The position numbers and the translations under genes are program-made. Shown piece by piece: positions 17,103 to 26,285 of a DNA stretch of 38,504 bases (its first letter is position 1; each line of letters starts with the position of its first letter). The notes beneath the pieces were generated by a model. It saw nothing but the letters and a program-made list of their open reading frames with translations. It had not been told where the DNA came from and made no database searches. The stretch covers positions 1 through 38,504 of the forward strand of contig JAQVOS010000008.1 of the NCBI GenBank assembly GCA_028702495.1. The letters run 5' to 3'. Source of the DNA: Bacilli bacterium (GTDB taxonomy: Bacteria; Bacillota_I; Bacilli_A; ML615J-28; CAG-698).

Positions 17103-18524
17103 CTATCCTTTACGATTTCCATTTGGATTTTCTTCATCAGTTTTTCCATATCGATTTTGACCATAAGCATCGCGAAGTAGATTACGTTCTTGTTGCAGTT
17201 GTGCTTTAACCGCATCAATTTGATCTTTCATTTCGGCTTTTAAAGCAGTCACTTGATCTTTATATTCAGCACGAAGAGCATCAAGTTCATCTTTTAAATC
17301 ATTTATGAATAATTCTTCAAGTTCCTCAAGACTAATGCCTAAAGCAGTAAATTGTTCCTCAAATGATTCGCGAATTTCTCCGAATTGAGACATTACTTCA
17401 TTTCTCATACCGTCTTTAAAGAATCCACCAATACCAACTCCATATTGATTGCGTTCTTGACGTTTCAAAGCTTCGAGTTGTTCACCATATTCGCGGTATT
17501 GATTGCGAGCAGTTTCGAATTCAGCAATGATGGCGTTGCGTTCTTCTAAAGTAAGAGTAGTGTCTAATAATTGTTCGATGGACGCTTTCATCTGTGCTCT
17601 TAAGGTAGTTCTTGCTTCTTCAAGTACAGTGATTTGTTCTCCAACATCAACTTCAGGTTCAAGAGGATCCTCAGGTTCTACCACTGGTTCTTCTTCTGGA
17701 ATTGTAACAGCCATTAGGGCTTCATAGTATTGTTGATAGAGGGCTTTTACTGCTTCAACAGTGGCTGTTGTCTCAAGTAATAATTCAGTGAATAATGCTG
17801 AATCCGCATTTTGGATGGCAGTATTAAGTAAGGTGACTCTACCTTGGATAAAGGATAGACGTTGTTCTTGTTTTAATTCAGCATAAGCACTTTGAACTTC
17901 TTCGCCCATAAACTCCCTTGCTTCATTTCGGCTTTGAATCACAATCCGATTCAAGTCACGAACACTCATGGTAGCTCCATTTTCATAGGTTAAGGTTTCA
18001 TCAAATGCCATTGCATAGGTAATCAGTTTTACTTTTCCAGCACTAATACCGAGGGTCTCTGCAAGTGCTAATATTTCGGCTTTATCTTCAAATTGGGTTT
18101 TAATTAAATTGACACGAATGCTTCGTTCTTCAACAAACTTCTGAACTTTCTCAGTAATTTTGTCTTCGATGTCTTTTACATCTTCTTCGTTTTCAGCGGT
18201 TGCACTGATTAAAATGGCGTTATCTACATTAAATTCGATGTAACCAAGTTCAGTAGCAAGTTCAATCAAAGCTTCAACAACCACGTCAACAGTTTGTCCA
18301 ACATAATTAGTTCCTTCAAGCATGACTTGTGCATCTTCATTAAGAGCATTGACTTGAGCGACTAATCCTTCCTCATCTGTAATAATTTCAATGGATGGAT
18401 TAATATCTAAAGTAATGTACGCATCACTCACCTTAAAAGACTGAGATTCGGATTGGGAACAGCCAATAAGGCCGATGGATAAAATAAGCATTAAAATAAC
18501 GATTAATAATGATTTTTGTTTCAT
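17103..18524 (-). CDS. Lipoprotein with RsgI-like extracytoplasmic domain and long charged/coiled-coil C-terminus
   Basis: Start revised from the GTG at 18542 to ATG at 18524 (AAGGGAGA RBS). MKQKSLLIVILMLILSIGLIGC lipobox; DAYITLDINPSIEIITDEEGLVAQVNALNEDAQVML matches the RsgI ecto-domain. Confidence 0.8.
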   Translation of the reverse strand: MKQKSLLIVILMLILSIGLIGCSQSESQSFKVSDAYITLDINPSIEIITDEEGLVAQVNALNEDAQVMLEGTNYVGQTVDVVVEALIELATELGYIEFNVDNAILISATAENEEDVKDIEDKITEKVQKFVEERSIRVNLIKTQFEDKAEILALAETLGISAGKVKLITYAMAFDETLTYENGATMSVRDLNRIVIQSRNEAREFMGEEVQSAYAELKQEQRLSFIQGRVTLLNTAIQNADSALFTELLLETTATVEAVKALYQQYYEALMAVTIPEEEPVVEPEDPLEPEVDVGEQITVLEEARTTLRAQMKASIEQLLDTTLTLEERNAIIAEFETARNQYREYGEQLEALKRQERNQYGVGIGGFFKDGMRNEVMSQFGEIRESFEEQFTALGISLEELEELFINDLKDELDALRAEYKDQVTALKAEMKDQIDAVKAQLQQERNLLRDAYGQNRYGKTDEENPNGNRKG

Positions 18525-18543
18525 AATGAAATCTCCCTTCACT

Positions 18544-18575
18544 TATATAACAATTAGATACTTAAATTTTGCTAG
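18544..18575 (-). promoter_or_regulatory. Candidate ECF-sigma-dependent promoter, copy B (upstream of the RsgI-domain lipoprotein gene)
   Basis: Minus strand CTAGCAAAAT-N11-ATTGTTATATA; identical blocks and spacer length to the copy at 20319-20350. Confidence 0.7.
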
Positions 18576-19757
18576 TTAATTTGATAAATTTTCTAAAAAT
18601 TCTTGATAAAATGCTTCAAATTCTTTAACTTGATTTCCATTTTGAATGATCAAAGGTAATTGTTCAAGTTTTTCACTATATTCATCATAGAGTGCTTCGA
18701 CGATATTGATTTTTCTTTCTGACCATTTCCCACGATGCGATGCGATAATCGTACGAATCTTAATGATTAATAAGAAAACTTCTTGAATGTCACGATTATC
18801 ATTCGGCAATTCTGGAAAATCATCACTCTGAAAATGATCATCAAATGGAAAATCAACATCCTCGGGTCTTCCCTGATTCCTAATTGTCTCACGTAATTCA
18901 TTTTTATATGCATTGATTTGCGCTTTGTATTTCTCTTGAATGGCTTCCATGGTATATTGATCTTCAGCGTTCATCATTGCTTCATCGTGTTTATCTTTAA
19001 AATTGGAAATTTGTGTACGAATGGTTTCCACAAAAATAGCTAATTCTTCTGCACGATAGGCTTTAGCCATTTCATTTAGTTCTTTGGGGGTCATCTCGCG
19101 GGCTTCTTCGATGGTTAATTCAGGGTTTTGTAATCGAGCTTTTTCGATAAGTTTCATGAATCCAATCGAAATGTGATAAACATCGGCCTGATTTTTTGTT
19201 TCCTGATTGGCATCGTTAACTTTAATGGTGGCATCTAGAGAATGATTACTTTTGTATTGTTCAAGATAAGTACCAATGCGATTCTTCAGTTTCGTTTCAA
19301 TAGAAACATTTTGATTCATCGCCACAATTTCTATTTGATTGGCCAAATCTAAGTACCCAGCTTCTTCTGCCAATTGAATGATTCGTTCAATGGCATCCTC
19401 AATATCAAGTCCTAAAAACTCTTCTGAATCCAATAAGATGAGGGCTCCATCCTTGTTCATGGCGCGGATTGATTTGACTTTTTCAAAAGAATCAACTTCT
19501 ATTTCAACCGATGGATTGATATCAACAGTCACAATACTACTTGCTTGGACGATGGGCGTCGATGTAAAAACAACCATCATAATCACGGCTATGAGAAAAG
19601 TGAAAATGCCAACTAGTCTCAATGAGGGAGCTCGAAGGGGAGTCTTTGGTGACTCAGGAATTCCAAGCGTCTGCATGATTTCTTCTTTACAATCAGGAAC
19701 GAATGTGTTGCATTCTTGTCGCAATGCTTTCTTCCAATTTTTTTGCATATTCTTCAT
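18576..19757 (-). CDS. RsgI-like transmembrane anti-sigma factor
   Basis: Start revised to 19757 (AAAGGAGGAATT RBS; TAATG overlap with the sigma stop). Cytoplasmic N-terminus, one TM (LVGIFTFLIAVIMMVVFTSTPIV), then SIVTVDINPSVEIEVDSFEKVKSIRAMNKDGALIL. Confidence 0.8.
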   Translation of the reverse strand: MKNMQKNWKKALRQECNTFVPDCKEEIMQTLGIPESPKTPLRAPSLRLVGIFTFLIAVIMMVVFTSTPIVQASSIVTVDINPSVEIEVDSFEKVKSIRAMNKDGALILLDSEEFLGLDIEDAIERIIQLAEEAGYLDLANQIEIVAMNQNVSIETKLKNRIGTYLEQYKSNHSLDATIKVNDANQETKNQADVYHISIGFMKLIEKARLQNPELTIEEAREMTPKELNEMAKAYRAEELAIFVETIRTQISNFKDKHDEAMMNAEDQYTMEAIQEKYKAQINAYKNELRETIRNQGRPEDVDFPFDDHFQSDDFPELPNDNRDIQEVFLLIIKIRTIIASHRGKWSERKINIVEALYDEYSEKLEQLPLIIQNGNQVKEFEAFYQEFLENLSN

Positions 19758-20281
19758 TAGAATTCCTCCTTTACTAATTTTTTCATTTTTTTCATGGCTT
19801 CTTGGAGCTTCCAAGTAACACCACTCGTTGATAATCCAACAATTTTACTTGCTTCTCGACGCGTATAACCTTCCCCAATACATAACATAAGAATCAAAAA
19901 TTCATCCTCTGGTAAGTTCTTTTTTGCAAGATCAATTAAAGGGGTTTCTTTTTTGGGGGTTGAATCCGGAATCACATCAAGCGTCTCCGAATCAATGGTA
20001 CTCATTTTTTGAACTTTTTTTATCTCATTAAGCGCTAGATTTTTTGCAATCTGAGCAATCCATGCTTTAGGAGTCGTATTAGGTTCATATTGACTAATTT
20101 TATCAATGATTCTCATATAAGTATCTTGCATCACATCTTCTGAAAGACGAGTATCTCCCAAAACATGATAAATAACATAATATACCATACGATGAGTTTG
20201 TTCATAAATATCATCAAACGCTTCTAAGTCTCCCTGTTTTAAGCGTTTCATACTGTTTTCTAATCGTTGGTTATCAAACAT
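19757..20281 (-). CDS. RNA polymerase sigma factor, ECF-type (sigma-70 region 2 and 4)
   Basis: MKRLKQGDLEAFDDIYEQTHRMVYYVIYHVLGDTRLSEDVMQDTYMRI...; region 4 GEGYTRREASKIVGLSTSGVTWKLQEAMKKMKK. ATG at 20281 preceded by GGAGGAAACC. Confidence 0.9.
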   Translation of the reverse strand: MFDNQRLENSMKRLKQGDLEAFDDIYEQTHRMVYYVIYHVLGDTRLSEDVMQDTYMRIIDKISQYEPNTTPKAWIAQIAKNLALNEIKKVQKMSTIDSETLDVIPDSTPKKETPLIDLAKKNLPEDEFLILMLCIGEGYTRREASKIVGLSTSGVTWKLQEAMKKMKKLVKEEF

Positions 20282-20318
20282 GGTTTCCTCCATGAATTAA
20301 CCAGCACTTCTCTTCATC

Positions 20319-20350
20319 TATATAACAATCGTGAAGAGTGATTTTGCTAG
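20319..20350 (-). promoter_or_regulatory. Candidate autoregulated ECF promoter, copy A (upstream of the sigma gene)
   Basis: Minus strand CTAGCAAAAT-N11-ATTGTTATATA, same as copy B. Confidence 0.7.
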
Positions 20351-20396
20351 TATTTCTTATTAAATTATAGCATATTTTTTAAATAATTAACAAAAA

Positions 20397-20415
20397 AGCG
20401 CAATTAAATTACGCT
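20397..20415 (-). terminator. Terminator after the acyltransferase gene
   Basis: AGCGTAATTTAATTGCGCT hairpin followed by TTTTTT on the minus strand. Confidence 0.7.
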
Positions 20416-20429
20416 TCGTTGTATAATAT

Positions 20430-21716
20430 TTATTTCTTTTGTGAATGAACAATTTTATATAGTTCTTCTGTTGCAAAATGCAATTTTGTAACCACATTTT
20501 TTTTGGTGAGAGGATAGATATAGAAAGTATCTTCTAGCGTTGATAAGTCAATACAATCGCCTTTTCCCAAATAATCATACTCAATATGAGCAGAATACAT
20601 CGATAAAGGTTCTTTATGAAGTGAATAATCTTGGTCGTCAAAAAAACCAAATAAATGGAAGCCGTTCATATCATGAGTTAATTGACCTTCTCCGAGACGA
20701 ATATAGCCTTTTGCATTGGGTAAGGCGTCCACAATCACACGGTCTTCGAAATGATAAGTCCCTGCTTCGATTTGTTTACGAACTTCGCTTCGTTCAAATT
20801 CGTACCAATCAGGAATATGAGAAAACTCTGTTTCTCCTTCTACTGCATGAAGTTCACCAAGCGTATCCATTTTCCAAACCTTATGACAGTGATTGCACCA
20901 CAATTCATCCCCTCTAGAGTCCATCTCATGCTCAACTTTACAATGAGGGCATTGATAGAGGACCTGATGGAGGCCTTTGGCACGTTCAGAAAAATCGACA
21001 TGAATGTTGTTGTCTTTTTGCCATTGATATTCATCATACTCAAATGCTTTGCTGATGCGATGATTGATCTCATCAACCGATAAATTCAAAATTTCTTCTT
21101 GGGTAATTATTTGGGTCATATCCGCAGCGATAGGAAGTTTCCGTTTTGCTAAATTCCATACAGGTTGTTGTAAATAGTCTCCATGCATGTTAAGAACCAC
21201 AACGGGATACTTAAACAACCTCACCATTTTTCCTAATGAGTTGGGAAGGATAGCAGTCGTTCCAACCAGTGAATATCTAGCTTCTGGGTAGATGGCAACA
21301 ACTGTTTTGTTGACTTCAAGGGCATACTTGATTTGTTTGACAAGGGTAATGTCATTTGTAAACTTTCTCTTACAAATACAACCCACATTTCGTAAGAGTC
21401 CTTCTCGATTGATAAAGCCATCAATTGCAACCACATAATTGGCAGGATAAGGGAATAAGGCAGCGGTGGTCACTTTAAAGTCAATAAAGGCATGATGAGT
21501 ACACAGTAAAATATAAGGTGGTTTTAAACCTTCCATGTTGGTTTTTAACACCTTTAGATGATGTTTGTTTACTTCGGGGTAACTTAATAGCCACGTTAGA
21601 GGTCGAAGATACCAACGTTGACGCATGGGTTTCTTGACCATATCATAGCGGGGTACATTTTTTAAAATCATAGTTTTCCTCATTCTTTTTTGCATTATAG
21701 GAATAGTATAACACAT
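20430..21716 (-). CDS. PlsC-like (1-acylglycerol-3-phosphate) acyltransferase with C-terminal zinc ribbon
   Basis: 428 aa; CTHHAFIDF (HX4D), AIYPEARYS (PEG-like), then CPHCKVEHEMDSRGDELWCNHCHKVW. Confidence 0.75.
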   Translation of the reverse strand: MCYTIPIMQKRMRKTMILKNVPRYDMVKKPMRQRWYLRPLTWLLSYPEVNKHHLKVLKTNMEGLKPPYILLCTHHAFIDFKVTTAALFPYPANYVVAIDGFINREGLLRNVGCICKRKFTNDITLVKQIKYALEVNKTVVAIYPEARYSLVGTTAILPNSLGKMVRLFKYPVVVLNMHGDYLQQPVWNLAKRKLPIAADMTQIITQEEILNLSVDEINHRISKAFEYDEYQWQKDNNIHVDFSERAKGLHQVLYQCPHCKVEHEMDSRGDELWCNHCHKVWKMDTLGELHAVEGETEFSHIPDWYEFERSEVRKQIEAGTYHFEDRVIVDALPNAKGYIRLGEGQLTHDMNGFHLFGFFDDQDYSLHKEPLSMYSAHIEYDYLGKGDCIDLSTLEDTFYIYPLTKKNVVTKLHFATEELYKIVHSQKK

Positions 21717-21825
21717 TCTGAAAATTTGTAAAGTACGTTATTCTATTGATTGATTGCGAGATAGGAATAGTAGAAAAATACTTCATTTCATGTTATAATA
21801 TGAGTGTCGAAAGGAACATGATTCT

Positions 21826-22476
21826 ATGAAACTTTTTATTGATAGTGCTATCATTGAAGAGATTAAACATGCTTGGCAATTAGGAATAATTGATGGTGTC
21901 ACCACAAATCCAAGTCTGATTTTAAAAAGTGGTCGACGTGTCGTAGATGTTTTAAAAGACATCGCTGAAGTTGTAGAGGATAACATCTCGGGAGAAGTCA
22001 TTAGCCAAGATGCAAAGGGAATGGTACGAGAAGCTCATGAACTCATGATGATTAGTCCAAAAATTGTCATTAAAGTTCCAATGACTGAAGAGGGATTACA
22101 TGCTGTTCGGCTATTGAGTCAAGAAGGAATTCGGACGAATGTCACCTTGGTGTTTTCACCTGCCCAAGCTCTTCTTGCGGCCAAAGCAGGAGCAACTTTC
22201 ATTTCGCCCTTTCTTGGCCGTTTAGATGATAACAAAGAAGATAGTCTAGCTTGTATCCGCGATATTCACACCCTGATCCAAAACTATCATTTCTTCACAC
22301 AAATCATTTGCGCAAGCATTCGCTCCATTCGCCATATCGTAGAATGTGCAAAAATCGGAGCTGATATTGCAACTGTTCCCTATTCCATATTAGTATCCAT
22401 GTTCCATCATCCTCTTACTGATCAAGGAATTGAGCGATTCTTAAGCGATTATGCAAAATCGCTCCAGAAGAAGTAA
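21826..22476 (+). CDS. Transaldolase-like / fructose-6-phosphate aldolase family
   Basis: MKLFIDSAIIEEIKHAWQLGIIDGVTTNPSLILKSGR...IVIKVPMTEEGLHAVRLLSQEGIRTNVTLVFSPAQALLAAKAGATFISPFLGRLDD. Confidence 0.92.
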   Translation: MKLFIDSAIIEEIKHAWQLGIIDGVTTNPSLILKSGRRVVDVLKDIAEVVEDNISGEVISQDAKGMVREAHELMMISPKIVIKVPMTEEGLHAVRLLSQEGIRTNVTLVFSPAQALLAAKAGATFISPFLGRLDDNKEDSLACIRDIHTLIQNYHFFTQIICASIRSIRHIVECAKIGADIATVPYSILVSMFHHPLTDQGIERFLSDYAKSLQKK

Positions 22477-22485
22477 GGAAACCCT

Positions 22486-23559
22486 ATGAAAAACACAAAC
22501 TTACTACCCATGATGGCAGTTGTGAAAGACAAACCAACAACGGGTTTTTCTTTCATTAAAACAACGATAGATCCTACATGTAGCCCTAATGAAGTTTTGA
22601 TTGAAATCACAACTGCTTCCTTTTGTGGAACAGACACCCACCTATATGAATATGACCCTTGGGCAAAAAACCGAATCCATCTACCTCTTGTGGTGGGGCA
22701 TGAATTCAGTGGTAAAATCATTGGCATGGGGAAAAATGTCAATCATCTACAGATTGGGGACATCGTCAGTGCTGAAAGTCACATTACTTGTGGAGTCTGT
22801 GAATTTTGTCTTCGTAATGAAGAACACATTTGTGAAAACACAAAAATCATTGGAGTTGATACCCAAGGATGTTTTGCCAATTATATTAAGATACCAGCAA
22901 AAAATTGCTATCCACTCCCAAAAGAACTAGATCCCTTGCTTTTATCGGTCTTAGAACCTCTTGGAAATGCAGTTCACACAATGATGCATTTTGATTGCAA
23001 GAACAAAGACGTTGCAATCATTGGATGTGGTCCCATTGGTATTATGGGGGTCGATGTTGCTTTAGCTCTTGGAGCAAAAAAAGTAATAGCCATTGAAGTG
23101 AATGAGTATCGGAGACAACTTGCGAAAACCATTGGGACTCCCGTACTAATCAATCCTCTTGAAGAAGACGTTGTAAAACGTGTTTTAGAAGAAACAAATG
23201 GCAAAGGAGTCGATGTGATTGGTGAGTTTAGTGGAAATATTGGAGCGATTACTCAAGCTTTTCAATACGTTAAAAATGGCGGAGGCATGAGTTTACTCGG
23301 TCTTCCCTCGAAACCCATCGAAATTGACTTGTCTAATCAAATTATCCATAAAGGTCTACACCTTTATGGAGTCACAGGTCGTAAGATTCCTGAAACATGG
23401 AATCAAGTGATGAAATTCATCTATAGTCAAAAACTTCATTTAAGACAAATTATCACCCATCAATTACCACTACGTGACATTAATCATGCAGGTGAACTTA
23501 TGAAAAAAGGTCAATGTGGAAAAATCATCTTATTCCCTGAGGAGGTTCAACATGAGTAA
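22486..23559 (+). CDS. tdh: L-threonine 3-dehydrogenase (zinc-dependent MDR alcohol dehydrogenase family)
   Basis: [47 protein letters not shown] structural zinc motif, [15 protein letters not shown]; followed by kbl. Confidence 0.9.
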   Translation: MKNTNLLPMMAVVKDKPTTGFSFIKTTIDPTCSPNEVLIEITTASFCGTDTHLYEYDPWAKNRIHLPLVVGHEFSGKIIGMGKNVNHLQIGDIVSAESHITCGVCEFCLRNEEHICENTKIIGVDTQGCFANYIKIPAKNCYPLPKELDPLLLSVLEPLGNAVHTMMHFDCKNKDVAIIGCGPIGIMGVDVALALGAKKVIAIEVNEYRRQLAKTIGTPVLINPLEEDVVKRVLEETNGKGVDVIGEFSGNIGAITQAFQYVKNGGGMSLLGLPSKPIEIDLSNQIIHKGLHLYGVTGRKIPETWNQVMKFIYSQKLHLRQIITHQLPLRDINHAGELMKKGQCGKIILFPEEVQHE

Positions 23560-24733
23560 ATATCCTTTTCTTGATGAAAAAATTGATGAACTTAAAAAAT
23601 CAGGCGTCTATCGAACCTTGCCGATTAACTATGGTCCGATTGATCATACGATAGATTTAAATCATAAACTTGTTATCAATCTATCTAGTAATAACTATCT
23701 TGGGCTCGCAACACACGAGCGTATTAAACACGCTGCTGTTCGGGCGATTGATCAATATGGCGTTGGTGCAGGATCCGTTCGGACCATCGTTGGCAATCAA
23801 GACTTGCTAGAACATTTAGAAATAATTCTTGCAAACTTCAAGCATGAAGAAGCTGTAACCTGTTTTCAATCGGGATTTACCTGTAATCTTGGAGTGATTC
23901 CTGCACTGACCGATAAAGATGACCTCATTATTAGCGACGAACTCAATCATGCTTCCATCATTGATGGCATACGCTTATCAAAAGCTGAACGCATGGTCTA
24001 TCGCCATAGTGATATGAATCACTTGGAAGAATTATTGCTTCAACATCGTTCATCCTATAAAAACGTCTTTATTATCACAGATGGTGTTTTTTCGATGGAC
24101 GGAGACATTGCACAATTACCCGAAATTGTTAAACTGGCCAAAAAATACCAAGCCTTAACCTATGTGGATGATGCCCATGGAAGTGGTGTTCTTGGAGAAT
24201 CTGGTCGAGGGACAGTGGATCATTTTCATCTCAATGGTGAAGTAGACTTTATCGTTGGAACCCTCAGCAAAGCAATTGGAGTTGTTGGTGGGTATCTTGC
24301 TTCAAAACAAATCGTAAAAGACTGGTTGTTGCATCGAGCACGCCCTCTTCTATTTTCAACAGCACTCCCGCCTTCTGCGATTGCTTCTACAATTGAAGCG
24401 GTAAAGATATTATCTGAAAGCGATGCTTATACAAAACGCCTATGGGATAATAGTTTCTATTTTAAAGAAGGACTCAAGAACTTGGGATTTGATATTGGTC
24501 ATAGTGAAACTCCTATTACTCCTGTCATGATTGGGGAAGAAGCCAAAACCATGGCTTTTTCCAAGGCACTCCTTGCTGAAGGTGTTTTCGTTTCTGCCAT
24601 CGTCTTTCCAACCGTCCCTCAAGGAAAAGGTAGACTTCGCTGTATGCTTAGCGCAAGCCATACTAAAGAGGACCTCGATCGTGCTCTTGAAGCCTTTGAG
24701 CTTGTTGGAAAACAAATGAACATCATTGTGTAA
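23552..24733 (+). CDS. kbl: Glycine C-acetyltransferase / 2-amino-3-ketobutyrate CoA ligase
   Basis: Start revised to ATG 23552 (GAGGAGG RBS, overlaps tdh end). [81 protein letters not shown]. Confidence 0.92.
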   Translation: MSKYPFLDEKIDELKKSGVYRTLPINYGPIDHTIDLNHKLVINLSSNNYLGLATHERIKHAAVRAIDQYGVGAGSVRTIVGNQDLLEHLEIILANFKHEEAVTCFQSGFTCNLGVIPALTDKDDLIISDELNHASIIDGIRLSKAERMVYRHSDMNHLEELLLQHRSSYKNVFIITDGVFSMDGDIAQLPEIVKLAKKYQALTYVDDAHGSGVLGESGRGTVDHFHLNGEVDFIVGTLSKAIGVVGGYLASKQIVKDWLLHRARPLLFSTALPPSAIASTIEAVKILSESDAYTKRLWDNSFYFKEGLKNLGFDIGHSETPITPVMIGEEAKTMAFSKALLAEGVFVSAIVFPTVPQGKGRLRCMLSASHTKEDLDRALEAFELVGKQMNIIV

Positions 24734-24751
24734 TAGAAAGGGAATATAAAC

Positions 24752-25951
24752 ATGCAAAGTATACGTACTTTTTATAAAGTGGGGCGTGGACCCTCTAGTT
24801 CTCATACCATGGGCCCCTATTTTGCTTCTTTGAAAATCAAGAATCTTTATCCAGAAGCCAATCGATATGTTGTGACAGTCTATAACTCATTAGCACTTAC
24901 GGGAGAAGGTCATTTAACCTATCAAGTGATTCAAGATACCCTCGCTCCTCATGAAGTGGTTTTTCACTCAATGATTGATGTCAATAAACATCCCAACACT
25001 TTAATGTTCGAAATATACAAAGATGATTCTTTAATCGATACCATCAACATCAAAAGTATTGGCGGGGGAGAAATCCTCATCAATGATGCAACCAATGAAA
25101 TACAAACAGTGTATCCCCATACTACTTTCTCGTCGATAAAAGCCTATTGTATTACCAATGGTTTATCATTGTATGAGTACGTGAAAGAAATGGAAGGGCC
25201 AGAGATTGATGACTTCTTATATTCAATATGGAATTATATGAAGGAGTCTATAGCCAGTGGTTTAAAACACACAGGGATTTTACCTGGAAAACTAAAAGTG
25301 GTACGGAAAGCCAAAGAATTATTGAATAAAAAAATCGAAGATGAAACAGATGATATCATGGAAAATCGACTGGTCTCAGCATATGCTTTTGCGGTTAGTG
25401 AAGAAAATGCTGCTGGGGGAATGATTGTGACGGCTCCTACTTGCGGAGCATCAGGGGTATTACCTGCCGTTTTATACTACATGTATCAGAAGAATCGTTT
25501 ATCGGATAAGAAAATTATCAAAGCCTTGGCCGTTGCAGCTTTATTTGGCAATGTCATTCGTCAAAATGCAACCATCAGTGGGGCGGTTGGAGGGTGTCAA
25601 GCAGAAGTAGGAAGCGCTTGTTCCATGGCTGCTGCTGCTCATGCAAGTTTATCCAACATGTTCATTGAGCAAATTGAATATGCAGCTGAAGTCGCAATGG
25701 AACATCATTTAGGACTCACTTGTGATCCAATAGATGGCTATGTTCAAATTCCTTGCATCGAGCGAAACGCAGTTGCTGCTATACGAGCAATTAATGCCAG
25801 TCGTATTGCTTATTTCTTAAGTGATTCACGAAAGATTTCTTTTGATATGATCGTCGAAACAATGTATCAAACAGGACTCGATATGCATCCAAAATACAAA
25901 GAAACTGCAGAAGCAGGAATGGCCTATTTTTACAAGAAAACCACTCAATAA
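24752..25951 (+). CDS. L-serine ammonia-lyase (single-chain iron-sulfur L-serine dehydratase)
   Basis: GRGPSSSHTMGP; GGMIVTAPTCGASGVLPAVLYYM; GAVGGCQAEVGSACSMAAAAHA. Confidence 0.92.
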   Translation: MQSIRTFYKVGRGPSSSHTMGPYFASLKIKNLYPEANRYVVTVYNSLALTGEGHLTYQVIQDTLAPHEVVFHSMIDVNKHPNTLMFEIYKDDSLIDTINIKSIGGGEILINDATNEIQTVYPHTTFSSIKAYCITNGLSLYEYVKEMEGPEIDDFLYSIWNYMKESIASGLKHTGILPGKLKVVRKAKELLNKKIEDETDDIMENRLVSAYAFAVSEENAAGGMIVTAPTCGASGVLPAVLYYMYQKNRLSDKKIIKALAVAALFGNVIRQNATISGAVGGCQAEVGSACSMAAAAHASLSNMFIEQIEYAAEVAMEHHLGLTCDPIDGYVQIPCIERNAVAAIRAINASRIAYFLSDSRKISFDMIVETMYQTGLDMHPKYKETAEAGMAYFYKKTTQ

Positions 25952-25955
25952 AAAA

Positions 25956-26018
25956 ACGGGTCTTTCCAATAGTTTGGGGTCAGACCAAAAAGTCATCCAA
26001 TAGTTTGGGGTCAAAAAT
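25956..26018 (+). repeat. 63-bp inverted repeat, left copy (contains two CCAATAGTTTGGGGTC units, 31-bp period)
   Basis: About 56/63 identity to the reverse complement of 35255-35317, without gaps (manual alignment). Confidence 0.9.
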
Positions 26019-26061
26019 GACTAAAACCCCAAAACATTTTGATGGAAACTTATATTAAATA

Positions 26062-26105
26062 GGGTGAAGCAACTTGGACTAGAATCCTTAAGCTTCACCC
26101 TTTTT
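26062..26105 (+). terminator. Terminator of the transaldolase-like/tdh/kbl/sda operon
   Basis: GGGTGAAGC...GCTTCACCC followed by TTTTT. Confidence 0.7.
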
Positions 26106-26254
26106 GATCAATTTTAAGGCTATTTATATTAAATTTATGAGCTTTTATCAATGAAAAAGCATTTTTTCAATTATTTTGACAGATCAGTGAATTTTGTGTA
26201 ACCATACTCTCGATCCCAAAACAGCCTACCCCAAAACTTTTTAAAGAACCAAAA

Positions 26255-26278
26255 ACACACCTCGAGATTGAGGTGTGT
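26255..26278 (-). terminator. Terminator of the natAB-like operon
   Basis: ACACACCTC-gagatt-GAGGTGTGT with flanking A/T tracts. Confidence 0.75.
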
Positions 26279-26285
26279 TTTACTG

